Shown: positions 15,301 through 22,198 of the stretch, piece after piece
Position numbering within the stretch: the stretch's first letter is position 1
Layout of the letters: every line of letters starts with the position of its first letter
Assembly: GCA_022750205.1 (NCBI GenBank)
Contig: JAKIWD010000004.1
Span: 1-40,838 of the forward strand
Length of the DNA: 40,838 bases
Origin: Thermoplasmata archaeon
GTDB taxonomy: Archaea; Thermoplasmatota; Thermoplasmata; Lutacidiplasmatales; UBA184
Direction: 5' to 3'
Notes under the pieces: model-generated
The model's database searches: none
What the model was told of the DNA's origin: nothing
Seen by the model: only the letters and a program-made list of their open reading frames with translations
Made by a program: the position numbers and the translations under genes

Positions 15301-16077
15301 ATGGGTAAGGCCGAACAGCTCCTCTTTCCCCGGATGGAACGGGTGGAGGATCGCCGACGCGAGCGCCAGCAGGGAAAGCTGCTGGACGAGTTCTTCGACC
15401 ATGCCACGCTTGTCACGGTCTCCCGACTCGTCAATCAGGGACAGTTCGATACCCTGGACTACCCGATCTCGACGGGCAAGGAGGGGGGAGTCTTCCGTGC
15501 GACCGGGCAGGAAGGTTTTCGGGCGGTGAAGGTCTACCGGGTCGGCAACGCGGTCTTCCGTCACCTTCCGGCGTACGCGGTCGAGCAGCTTCGCCGGGAG
15601 TCGAGCGAACGCAACTACGCCCGGTTGATCTACGCGTGGACGCGCCGGGAGCACACGATCCTCCGGCGCCTTCGGGACGCGCACGTGCCCTGTCCTGAAG
15701 CCTATGGCCACCTGCGCAACGTGCTCGTGATGGAGTTCATCGGGACGGACGGGATCGCCTCCCCCCGACTCCAGGAGGCGGAGGTGAAGGATCCCCAGGC
15801 GATGGCGGACGACATCGTCACACTGGTACGCCGGATGGTGCGCGACGCCGGGCTGGTCCACGGAGACCTCTCCCCGTACAACCTCCTCTATCACGGCGGG
15901 ACCGCGACGGTCATCGACGTCGCCCAGTCGATCCCGGTCGAACACCCGCAGGCACGCGAGCTGCTACTGCGCGACATCAAGATCCTGACCAAGTACCTCC
16001 GGAAGCTCGGCGCCGAGATCCACCCGGATTCGTTCCTCGAAGCGGCCGGCGGGAATTCGCTGCCGGCGCGGAGCTGA
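15301..16077 (+). CDS. rio1: RIO-type serine/threonine kinase (RIO1-like)
   Basis: 258-residue atypical protein kinase/ATPase needed for small-subunit ribosome maturation in archaea and eukaryotes. An N-terminal helical segment (about 1-50) leads to the nucleotide loop STGKEGGVFR (57-66), the ATP lysine in FRAVKVYR (Lys77), the hinge VLVMEFIG, the catalytic loop VHGDLSPYN (Asp189, Asn194) and the metal motif VIDVAQS (Asp206), where RIO kinases have Asp-Val/Leu instead of DFG. The IDVAQS sequence and overall layout fit RIO1 better than RIO2; the RIO2 winged-helix domain is absent. It heads a co-directional run with the KH protein (one base between stop and start) and PriS. The upstream open extension is rejected on promoter evidence. 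Confidence 0.94.
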   Translation: MGKAEQLLFPRMERVEDRRRERQQGKLLDEFFDHATLVTVSRLVNQGQFDTLDYPISTGKEGGVFRATGQEGFRAVKVYRVGNAVFRHLPAYAVEQLRRESSERNYARLIYAWTRREHTILRRLRDAHVPCPEAYGHLRNVLVMEFIGTDGIASPRLQEAEVKDPQAMADDIVTLVRRMVRDAGLVHGDLSPYNLLYHGGTATVIDVAQSIPVEHPQARELLLRDIKILTKYLRKLGAEIHPDSFLEAAGGNSLPARS

Positions 16078-16078
16078 G

Positions 16079-16651
16079 ATGCCGACGCTCTTCGTTCGGA
16101 TCCCCGACGACCGGATCGGGGTGCTGATCGGCACGGGAGGCGCGACGAAACGCCGAATCGAGGAGAAGACCGCGACCCGCGTGACGATCGACCCCGAGGA
16201 AGGTGAGGTCGAGCTTGAATCCAAGGTCGAAGGCGACCCCGGCGGGGTGCTCAAGGCCCGCGACATCGTCCTCGCGGTCGGTCGCGGGTTCTCGCCCGAA
16301 CGGGCGTTCCGCCTGCTGAAGGACGATGTCTACCTCGCGGTCGTCGATATCAAGCAGGTCTCGGGCAAACGAGACAAGGCCGCGGTCTGGCGGATCCGCT
16401 CCCGGGTGATCGGGGAGCGCGGTCGCGCCCGCGCCCGCATCGAGGAGCTGTCCGGCTGCTCGGTGAGCGTGTACGGCACCACGGTCGCCCTGATCGGGGA
16501 CGAAAAGCAGCTCGAGCGCGCGACGCGCGCCGTCCAGCTCTTGCTGCGCGGCAGCGAGCACGCGGCCGTCTTCCACCTGCTCGCCCGCCTTCGCCAGGAA
16601 GCCCTCGCGGAGGAGGCGATGACCGTCCCGGACCTCCCCGAGCCGGAGTAG
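16079..16651 (+). CDS. KH-domain protein, archaeal Dim2/Krr1-like
   Basis: 190-residue protein with two KH modules: the first at the N-terminus has the GxxG loop as IGTGGATKRRIEEKT, the second (about 90-165) carries VIGERGRARARIEELSGCSVSVYG. Between them is the conserved block GFSPERAFRLLKDDVYLAVVDIK typical of the aDim2/Pno1 family. These proteins bind the 3' region of small-subunit rRNA and work with RIO kinase and Nob1 in ribosome assembly. The gene begins one base after the RIO stop, so co-translation with its functional partner is expected. ATG start is clear. Confidence 0.92.
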   Translation: MPTLFVRIPDDRIGVLIGTGGATKRRIEEKTATRVTIDPEEGEVELESKVEGDPGGVLKARDIVLAVGRGFSPERAFRLLKDDVYLAVVDIKQVSGKRDKAAVWRIRSRVIGERGRARARIEELSGCSVSVYGTTVALIGDEKQLERATRAVQLLLRGSEHAAVFHLLARLRQEALAEEAMTVPDLPEPE

Positions 16652-16655
16652 CTGC

Positions 16656-17915
16656 GTGGCGAAGATCGCGGTCCTCGACCCGCGTTCCCTGGCGTGGGCG
16701 CGCCATCGGTTCGAAGCCTACTACGCCGACGCGGCGCTGGAGCCGCCCCCCCGATTCGCCCGACGGGAGTTCGCCGCCTTCCCGTTCGCGGAAGCGACGT
16801 TGATGCGCCGGCACGGAAGCTTCCGCACCGCCGAGGACTTTCGGGACTTCCTCCTGCGGGAGGTGCCGCGCCACGTCTACTACTCCTCCGCGTACTATCG
16901 ATATCCCGACCACGCCCAGATGTCAGGGAAAGAGTGGCTGGGCGCGGACGTGATCTTCGACCTGGACGCCGACCATTTACGCGGAGCCGAGTCGCTGACC
17001 TACGCCGAGCAGCTGCTGCGCGTCAAGGATCGGGTCCGCGACCTGTGGGATGACTTCCTCGTAGGGGATTTCGGCATCCCGCCGGAAGAGATGTCCCTGG
17101 TGTTTTCCGGCGGCCGCGGCTATCACATCCACGTTCGGAGCCCGGCCTACTGGCCCCTGAGCAGCCCGGAACGCCGAGAGCTCGTGGAGTACATCCAGGG
17201 TACCGGATTTGACGAGACGACCGCCGTCATGGAGGAACGGACGGTCGAGCCGATCAGCTCCTCGGACTCCGACGGTGACTCGCCACGGCCTGGCCGGAGT
17301 TCCCGGGCGCGAAGTTTCCGGCGATTGCACCCGCCCACGACCCCGGGCTGGCGCGGGCGGACCACGCGGTCATTCCTCCGCCTCCTCGAGCGATGGGAGG
17401 CGGCGGGGCGGGAAGTGGCGGCTGCCGAGCTCGAGCAGCTCGGAATGCCGAAGCCGGCGGCCCGTCGCCTCGCGCGACAGTTGGTGACCGACGGCCGGGG
17501 CGCGCAGATCCGCGAGACCCTGAGCCTTGACGTGTTCCACGGAGGGGTACCCAAGGAGCTCCTCGAAACCGTGCTCCGGCAGGCCCGGATCGAGGTCCAG
17601 GGCGAGACGGACGCCCCGGTCACGACCGATATCCACCGACTGATCCGACTCCCCGGCTCGCTCCATGGCGGATCGGGATTCCGTGTCGTTCCGCTCGACC
17701 GCGCCGACCTGGACGCCTTCGACCCGTGGACCGATGCCCCCGTGGTCGCCGACATGAACGCGCGCACGGAGGTCGAGCTCGTCGAGTCCCATGCGTACCC
17801 CTTCCCGGGGACGTCGACCGAGGGACCTCCCGGACGTCGGGTTGCGCTGACTACGCCGGCGGCGCTGTTCCTGGTGCTACGGGGCGAAGCGAAGCTTCCG
17901 CCTTCACCGGGATGA
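16656..17915 (+). CDS. priS: DNA primase small (catalytic) subunit
   Basis: 419-residue archaeal/eukaryotic-type primase catalytic subunit, which makes RNA/DNA primers with PriL at the replication fork. The catalytic aspartates lie in ADVIFDLDADHL; the conserved SGGRGYHIHVRSPAYW follows, and near the end VTTDIHRLIRLPGSLHGGSGFRV carries the nucleotide-binding Asp/His region. No cysteine occurs in the protein, so a Cys-based zinc knuckle as in some archaeal PriS is absent. It starts at GTG four bases after the KH stop. The last 22 codons overlap the convergent FAH-family gene; that tail looks non-conserved in character. PriL is not in this window. Confidence 0.93.
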   Translation: MAKIAVLDPRSLAWARHRFEAYYADAALEPPPRFARREFAAFPFAEATLMRRHGSFRTAEDFRDFLLREVPRHVYYSSAYYRYPDHAQMSGKEWLGADVIFDLDADHLRGAESLTYAEQLLRVKDRVRDLWDDFLVGDFGIPPEEMSLVFSGGRGYHIHVRSPAYWPLSSPERRELVEYIQGTGFDETTAVMEERTVEPISSSDSDGDSPRPGRSSRARSFRRLHPPTTPGWRGRTTRSFLRLLERWEAAGREVAAAELEQLGMPKPAARRLARQLVTDGRGAQIRETLSLDVFHGGVPKELLETVLRQARIEVQGETDAPVTTDIHRLIRLPGSLHGGSGFRVVPLDRADLDAFDPWTDAPVVADMNARTEVELVESHAYPFPGTSTEGPPGRRVALTTPAALFLVLRGEAKLPPSPG

Positions 17916-18894
17916 CCAGCCGGCCGATCCGCTCGATGGAGCCTTCCACCGCATCGCCCGGCTTGAGCCGACGGGTCTCCTTGCCGAATTCGAAGCCGGG
18001 GGTCCCCCCGAGCGTGCCGAGGGAGATCAGGTCACCGGGCTCGAGAGTGATGCCACGGGAAAGGTGGGCGACGACTTCGGGCAGGCGAAACAGGTAATCG
18101 TTGGTGTCACCGGTCTGCCGGACCTCGGCACCGACCTTGAGCTCCATGCGGAGGGGATAGGGGCTGCCGAGCTCCTCCTTGGGGACGATCCACGGGCCGA
18201 CCGCCATCGACGCGTCGAACCCCTTGCCCATCACCCAGTCGGCCGGGCCTTCGCCCGGATACTGCAGGTCCCGGTAACCCATGTCCAGGGCGATGGTGTA
18301 CCCGGCGATATGGTCGAACGCCTGGGCGGGAGTGATGTGTTTTCCCGCCTTGCCGATGACCGCCGCGAGCTCCACCTCGATGTCGGGGAAAGTCCCGGCG
18401 TCGTGCAGAACGAGCGGCTCGTTGGGTCCGACCAGGCTGTTGAAGAAGCGCGTGAACGCGTACGGCTGTTTCGGGATCGGCTTCCCTTGTTCCGCGAGGT
18501 GGCTGCGAGAGTTCGAGGCGAGGCAGTAGATCTTCACGCCGTTGATCACGGGGGCCAGAAGCCGGACCCCTTCCTCGGCTTTGAAGAGGTACCGGGCCCC
18601 GGTCGCCGCGCGAGGGGTCCAGCCGGCCTTACGGCGGCGATCGATGTAGTCGAGGATCTTCTTCGTGAGATCGACGGATTCCGGGCCGCCCGCGAAGAAG
18701 GCCCGCATGTCGCGGAACCGGCTCGGGTCGGCCCCCTTGACCGGATTCACCCCGAAGTAGTCGCGGCATGCGGTGTCCAGGTCCACGTACTCGTTGGCGT
18801 CGGTGAGCATCCCAAAGTGGAACTGGTCGCCCAGCAGGAAGTGGACCAGCTTCACGGACTCGGGATTGGCCTCCGGCGGCTCCGGAGCGCCCAC
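17851..18894 (-). CDS. Fumarylacetoacetate hydrolase family protein
   Basis: 347-residue enzyme of the FAH superfamily, which hydrolyses or decarboxylates acyl-pyruvate-type beta-diketo acids with a divalent metal. Metal-site residues are visible in TFPDIEVELAAVIGKAGKHI (Glu-x-Glu) and GYTIALDMGYRDLQ (Asp); SLGTLGGTPGFEFGK and LKPGDAVEGSIERIGRLVIPV form the conserved C-terminal end. The N-terminal half (VKLVHFLLGDQFHFGMLTD) is the usual small domain. The substrate is not predictable: aromatic or sugar-acid catabolism are both possible. Start GTG 18894 has a TATA-like GGTTAAG (18916-18921, minus strand) about 24 bases upstream, so the mRNA is probably leaderless. Its final 22 codons overlap the end of priS on the other strand. 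Confidence 0.87.
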   Translation of the reverse strand: MGAPEPPEANPESVKLVHFLLGDQFHFGMLTDANEYVDLDTACRDYFGVNPVKGADPSRFRDMRAFFAGGPESVDLTKKILDYIDRRRKAGWTPRAATGARYLFKAEEGVRLLAPVINGVKIYCLASNSRSHLAEQGKPIPKQPYAFTRFFNSLVGPNEPLVLHDAGTFPDIEVELAAVIGKAGKHITPAQAFDHIAGYTIALDMGYRDLQYPGEGPADWVMGKGFDASMAVGPWIVPKEELGSPYPLRMELKVGAEVRQTGDTNDYLFRLPEVVAHLSRGITLEPGDLISLGTLGGTPGFEFGKETRRLKPGDAVEGSIERIGRLVIPVKAEASLRPVAPGTAPPA

Positions 18895-18897
18895 GGC

Positions 18898-18921
18898 CTA
18901 TAACGGTGGCCGTGACTTAAC
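18898..18921. promoter_or_regulatory. Overlapping divergent promoters
   Basis: The 40-base gap between two divergent starts holds CTATAAC (18898-18904), centred 34 bases before ATG 18935, and CTTAAC (18916-18921), whose complement GTTAAG is centred about 24 bases before GTG 18894. The two initiation regions cross each other, so the FAH-family gene and the small surface-protein gene may compete for transcription. Confidence 0.45.
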
Positions 18922-18934
18922 CCAGGCCTAGCCA

Positions 18935-19540
18935 ATGGTTAAACCGCCCGGGCCCCCTCCGCCCACAGCGGGGTGGGAAGTGGCGGATCGCGCGTATCAC
19001 CGCCCACGCTGGCTCGTACCGGTTGCCATCGCGACGGTGGTGGGTTTGACCCTCAGTGGGTTCGTCGCCGCGGGCTCCCTGAAGGTGACCAAGGGGCCCA
19101 CCGAGCACGAGATCGGCAACTACGTCGCAGCCTCCAACGTCGGGACGTGGTGGAGCGTCGTCAAGCTCGCGACGACCACGTTGCCGTCCGGGCCGACCGC
19201 CCCGAGCAACACGACTGCGGCTCCTACGGTATTGCCGAGCAACGGCACGGTGAGCTACGGTCTCAACGGTGGGGCCAGCGGAGGCGCCGCCCTGCTCTGG
19301 ATCTTCCAGGCGCTCGTCACGGCCCCCCTCAATACCGAGATCGAGCTCGAATTGAATTACTCGTTGAGCGGCAACACGAGCCGCTTCACGGTCTACCTCG
19401 AAACCCCGTCTTCGGCTTTCTCGGGCACGCTCGATGTCCGCCTCTACTACTCCATCGCCGCCTCGGCCCTCTCCGGGGGCACGATCCAGAGCGTCACCGA
19501 GCTCTCCGCGAAGTGCCTGACCGTCGGGACGTGTCCATGA
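18935..19540 (+). CDS. Small membrane-anchored surface protein, TWW/CP-terminal family, copy 1
   Basis: 201-residue protein, family not recognised. A cytoplasmic N-terminus (PPGPPPPTAGWE) precedes one hydrophobic segment (WLVPVAIATVVGLTLSGFVAAG), then a Thr/Ser-rich extracytoplasmic domain with sequons (NTT, NGT, NYS, NTS). It shares with the next two genes a GTWW motif shortly after the membrane segment, a strand FTVYLETPSSAFSGTLDVRLYY and the exact C-terminal end C-LTV-GTCP. The two terminal cysteines could form a small disulphide loop outside the cell. The stop overlaps the next start as ATGA (19537-19540), so the pair is co-translated. A TATA-like element lies 34 bases upstream. Confidence 0.7.
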   Translation: MVKPPGPPPPTAGWEVADRAYHRPRWLVPVAIATVVGLTLSGFVAAGSLKVTKGPTEHEIGNYVAASNVGTWWSVVKLATTTLPSGPTAPSNTTAAPTVLPSNGTVSYGLNGGASGGAALLWIFQALVTAPLNTEIELELNYSLSGNTSRFTVYLETPSSAFSGTLDVRLYYSIAASALSGGTIQSVTELSAKCLTVGTCP

Positions 19541-20085
19541 GGCTGCAGGAGCTCCATCGCCGGAGGATGTTCGTTGCCCTACTCGTCGTGGGGTTGGGCA
19601 TCGCCGGGTTCTCCGGGGGCGTGATCGGAGCGGCATTGACGGTGAAATCCGGTACCGAGACCGCCGATGGGGCGGCCGAGACCGGCGCTGCGATCACCTG
19701 GTGGTCGCAGACGGCGATCTCGCTCGCCACCATCCCATCTCCTGCGCCGGGGGTGGCGAATGCCAGCGAAACGACACCGACCCTGCTTACGGGAAGCAAT
19801 GCGTCGTACGTGTTCGTGACCGCGAAAGCGAACGACTCGGCGCTCCGCTGGGACTTCCAACTCAAGACGCCGCCCGTCCTCACCGAGTTCGAACTCACCG
19901 TCACGATCCTGAACCTTTCCGCGTCGACCCCCACGTCGGTGACGGTGTACCTCGAGACACCGGCGACGTCGCCCTCCGGGACGGTCCTCGTCAGTCTCTA
20001 CTTCGACCAGGGCGCCGGGGCCGCCGGCTTCCGCAACGTGAGCCAGGTCTCCCAGGAGTGCTCGGCCTTCGGCACGTGTCCGTAA
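19537..20085 (+). CDS. Small membrane-anchored surface protein, TWW/CP-terminal family, copy 2
   Basis: 182-residue paralogue of its two neighbours. Basic N-terminus (MRLQELHRRR), one hydrophobic segment (MFVALLVVGLGIAGFSGGVIGAAL), then LTVKSGTETADGAAETGAAITWWSQTAISLATIPSP, a beta-rich body with NAS, NDS, NLS and NVS sequons, the strand VTVYLETPATSPSGTVLVSLYF and the terminal VSQECSAFGTCP. The start is the ATG in the ATGA overlap with copy 1; the frame is open upstream to 18973 but only as a shadow of copy 1. The signal resembles that of secreted beta-sandwich subunits, for example TasA/camelysin-like fibre proteins, but there is no sequence proof. Confidence 0.7.
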   Translation: MRLQELHRRRMFVALLVVGLGIAGFSGGVIGAALTVKSGTETADGAAETGAAITWWSQTAISLATIPSPAPGVANASETTPTLLTGSNASYVFVTAKANDSALRWDFQLKTPPVLTEFELTVTILNLSASTPTSVTVYLETPATSPSGTVLVSLYFDQGAGAAGFRNVSQVSQECSAFGTCP

Positions 20086-20124
20086 TCGCTCACTCCTTCC
20101 ACTCCGCCCGACTGCCCGCCCCAA

Positions 20125-20135
20125 CTTCAAATAGG
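20125..20135 (+). promoter_or_regulatory. TATA-like element for copy 3 of the TWW family
   Basis: CTTCAAATAGG, centred about 46 bases before ATG 20176, which predicts a short leader of about 20 bases. The same CTTCAAATAGGG string occurs at 15197-15208, there most usefully read on the opposite strand. It shows that copy 3 can be transcribed independently of copies 1 and 2. Confidence 0.45.
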
Positions 20136-20175
20136 GCGACACTCCATCCCGCGGCACTCCGGGGGTCCCAGCCGC

Positions 20176-20736
20176 ATGAAGCATACTCGAGTATCGGTCA
20201 AGGCGATCTACCTCGCGACCGCCCTTAGCTTGGCCGCCTTCGTCGGCGGCTATGCGATGGCCGGTGCGTTGACCATCAACTCCAGCGGTACCGAGGCCGC
20301 CAGTGGCAACTTCGAAACTACCTCCGCGATTACCTGGTGGACTCAGGCCTCGGTCGGTCTGGCCTCGACCCCGAGTCCCCTCCCGACGAGCTTGGCCTCG
20401 ACCACCGCCACGAGCCCCGTCTCCCTGCCGGCGACAAGCTCTGGGTTGATGATCAATGCCGGCACGGTCGGCAATGTGGCGCACTACTTCAAAATGACCG
20501 AATCGACCGGGGCGCCGACCTCGACCGAGCTCGAGATCGTCTTCTCCATCTCGACCGGGGCGGGGCCCACGATCACCACCGTGACCGTCTTCATCGAGTC
20601 CCAGGCGACCGCCCCGTCGTCGGCCCAGACCTACACGCTCTACTACGACCTCGGATCGGCGGCTTCGTCGAGCATCGTGCTGAACAGCGTCGAGCAGATC
20701 TCGCAGCAGTGCACCTCGGTCGGTAGCTGCCCGTAG
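20176..20736 (+). CDS. Small membrane-anchored surface protein, TWW/CP-terminal family, copy 3
   Basis: 186-residue third paralogue. Basic start (MKHTRVSVK), hydrophobic segment IYLATALSLAAFVGGYAMAG, then ALTINSSGTEAASGNFETTSAITWWTQASVGLAS, a Ser/Thr-rich beta domain containing TTVTVFIESQATAPSSAQTYTLYY, and the terminal ISQQCTSVGSCP. The GTEAA...ITWW block is closest to copy 2. It carries almost no charged residues after the anchor, as expected for a surface or filament subunit. It has its own promoter but lies only 14 bases from the zinc-ribbon membrane protein downstream, suggesting joint expression with it. No function can be assigned. Confidence 0.7.
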   Translation: MKHTRVSVKAIYLATALSLAAFVGGYAMAGALTINSSGTEAASGNFETTSAITWWTQASVGLASTPSPLPTSLASTTATSPVSLPATSSGLMINAGTVGNVAHYFKMTESTGAPTSTELEIVFSISTGAGPTITTVTVFIESQATAPSSAQTYTLYYDLGSAASSSIVLNSVEQISQQCTSVGSCP

Positions 20737-20749
20737 CGCCCTCGGACCC

Positions 20750-21511
20750 GTGTCGCCCGACGTCGACGGGATGGCTCCCGCCGACGCGAGTCCTCTGGTC
20801 GAGGGCACCCACGCCTACCGGCATGATGCCACGCCGGTTCCACTTCTCGGTGTGGCGGTAGGGCTGCTGGCCTTGGCCGGCTGGTTGCATGTGATCGGCT
20901 CGACGGCGGGTTCGTCGCGGTTGCCGCTCTGGGTGCTGTTCTTAGGGATGGGCGTGATCGTCCTGAGCGGCGGCGTCGCGGCCGTCCTCCTCGGCGGCGA
21001 CGACCCCGAGTCGGAGGCGACGGACCTCGATCTTGTCGCCCCTCGTGAGCCCGCGGCTGAACCGCTGGGGGCCGCTGCGCCGCCCGCGACTTCACCGCCG
21101 ATGCGGGTGTGGGATGGGCCGGAGCCTCCCGAACCGCCGCGACCTCGTGCGACGATTTCCGGATCCCTCGGGACGGGTCCAGCCCTGGATTCGCGCTCCC
21201 CGACGCTGAATCGTGAGTCCGCCGGTGGACCGACGCGCGCGGCAGGGATGGGTGCCGCGCTGCCCGTGACCGCCCCCGCACCGGCCGCAAGGGACGCGCG
21301 CGAAGGCATCGACGCTTCGTCAGCGATGGGGTCGCCGGGTGGGCGCGAGGCGGCGCTCGCGTGCGCCACGTGCGGTCGTTCGCTCCCGTCCCGGGACGCG
21401 TGGAGGCGATGCCGCAACTGCGGTCGACCGCTCTGCACCTCCTGCCTCACCAGCTCCGTGCGGCGATTGGGCTCGGGCTATTGCGATTCGTGCGCCAAAG
21501 CCCTGAGCTAA
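20750..21511 (+). CDS. Two-span membrane protein with C-terminal zinc-binding module
   Basis: 253-residue protein. Two hydrophobic segments (VPLLGVAVGLLALAGWLHVIG and LPLWVLFLGMGVIVLSGGVAAVLLGG) are followed by a long disordered Ala/Pro/Arg-rich linker (about 85-200) and a cysteine module: CATCGR, CRNCGRP, CTSC, YCDSC. Four CxxC pairs could bind two zinc ions in a cross-brace, similar in spacing to FYVE/RING/B-box-like folds, and would lie in the cytoplasm if both termini are inside. The start is GTG, 14 bases after the copy 3 surface protein, so they likely form one transcript. The role is unknown; an intracellular adaptor for the surface proteins is one possibility. Its last four bases overlap the convergent riboflavin reductase. 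Confidence 0.65.
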   Translation: MSPDVDGMAPADASPLVEGTHAYRHDATPVPLLGVAVGLLALAGWLHVIGSTAGSSRLPLWVLFLGMGVIVLSGGVAAVLLGGDDPESEATDLDLVAPREPAAEPLGAAAPPATSPPMRVWDGPEPPEPPRPRATISGSLGTGPALDSRSPTLNRESAGGPTRAAGMGAALPVTAPAPAARDAREGIDASSAMGSPGGREAALACATCGRSLPSRDAWRRCRNCGRPLCTSCLTSSVRRLGSGYCDSCAKALS

Positions 21512-22194
21512 TCGGACGGGGCCCGGCGCGGGTCCCAGGTGACGAGCAGCCCCTGATCGCATCGTTCCACATCGCTAAGCCTCAGGCCGATGGCCTCCCC
21601 GTCGTTCTCGGCTCCCGGTCCGGACATCATCGGGGGAGCCGACGCGCCGCCGATCAACACCGGCGCCACGAAGACCGTCAGCTGGTCGACGAAGCCCTCG
21701 CGGAGGAATGACGCGATCACGTCGGCCCCGCCCTCCACGAGCAGCTGGCGGACTCCCCGGCGAGAAAGCTCGCGCAAGAGTCCGGCCAGGTCGACGCGCG
21801 CGGGACCCGCCCGATACCCCCCCACGTGCGGGGGGAACGGGCGCGCGCAGCCGGCGTTCGTTGCGATCAGCGTCGGTTGACGCTCGTCGAGCACACGGGC
21901 CGCCGCCGGAGTGCGACCCCGACTGTCGAGGACCACCCGAAGCGGCTCCTTCCCCCGAGGGGCGTCCATCAGCTCCCAATGCACCCGGAGCGACGGATCA
22001 TCGAGGATCACGGTGCCGATACCGACCAGGATCGCGTCCGAGGCCGCTCGCAACTGCTGCACCCGGCGCAGGTCGGCCGGGCCGGACAATCGCGCGCGGC
22101 GACCCCCGGAGTACGCCAGTCGGCCGTCCGCGGACACCGCGCAGTTGACCAGCACCCGGGGCCTCGGCGGAAGGACGTTGGGCGTGTCCGCCAT
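21508..22194 (-). CDS. Archaeal riboflavin-pathway reductase (RibD C-terminal family)
   Basis: 228-residue 2,5-diamino-6-(ribosylamino)pyrimidinone 5'-phosphate reductase, the NAD(P)H-dependent step of archaeal riboflavin synthesis. Its DHFR-like fold is visible as RPRVLVNCAVSADGRLA, then SDAILVGIGTVILDDPSLRV, LRVVLDSRGRTP, RQLLVEGGADVIASFL and FVDQLTVFVAPVLIGG. The length fits the stand-alone archaeal form without deaminase domain. ATG 22194, four bases after the upstream stop, is chosen over the longer open frame to 22272. It is the last gene of the FEN-1 / formiminotransferase operon. Other RibD_C reductases act on pterins, so the substrate rests on family resemblance. Confidence 0.88.
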   Translation of the reverse strand: MADTPNVLPPRPRVLVNCAVSADGRLAYSGGRRARLSGPADLRRVQQLRAASDAILVGIGTVILDDPSLRVHWELMDAPRGKEPLRVVLDSRGRTPAAARVLDERQPTLIATNAGCARPFPPHVGGYRAGPARVDLAGLLRELSRRGVRQLLVEGGADVIASFLREGFVDQLTVFVAPVLIGGASAPPMMSGPGAENDGEAIGLRLSDVERCDQGLLVTWDPRRAPSD

Positions 22195-22198
22195 ACGA

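Noticed and set aside
19579-20808. 409-residue minus-strand frame opposite the small surface proteins
   Set aside because: Shadow of three tandem paralogues; no membrane or domain signal of its own.
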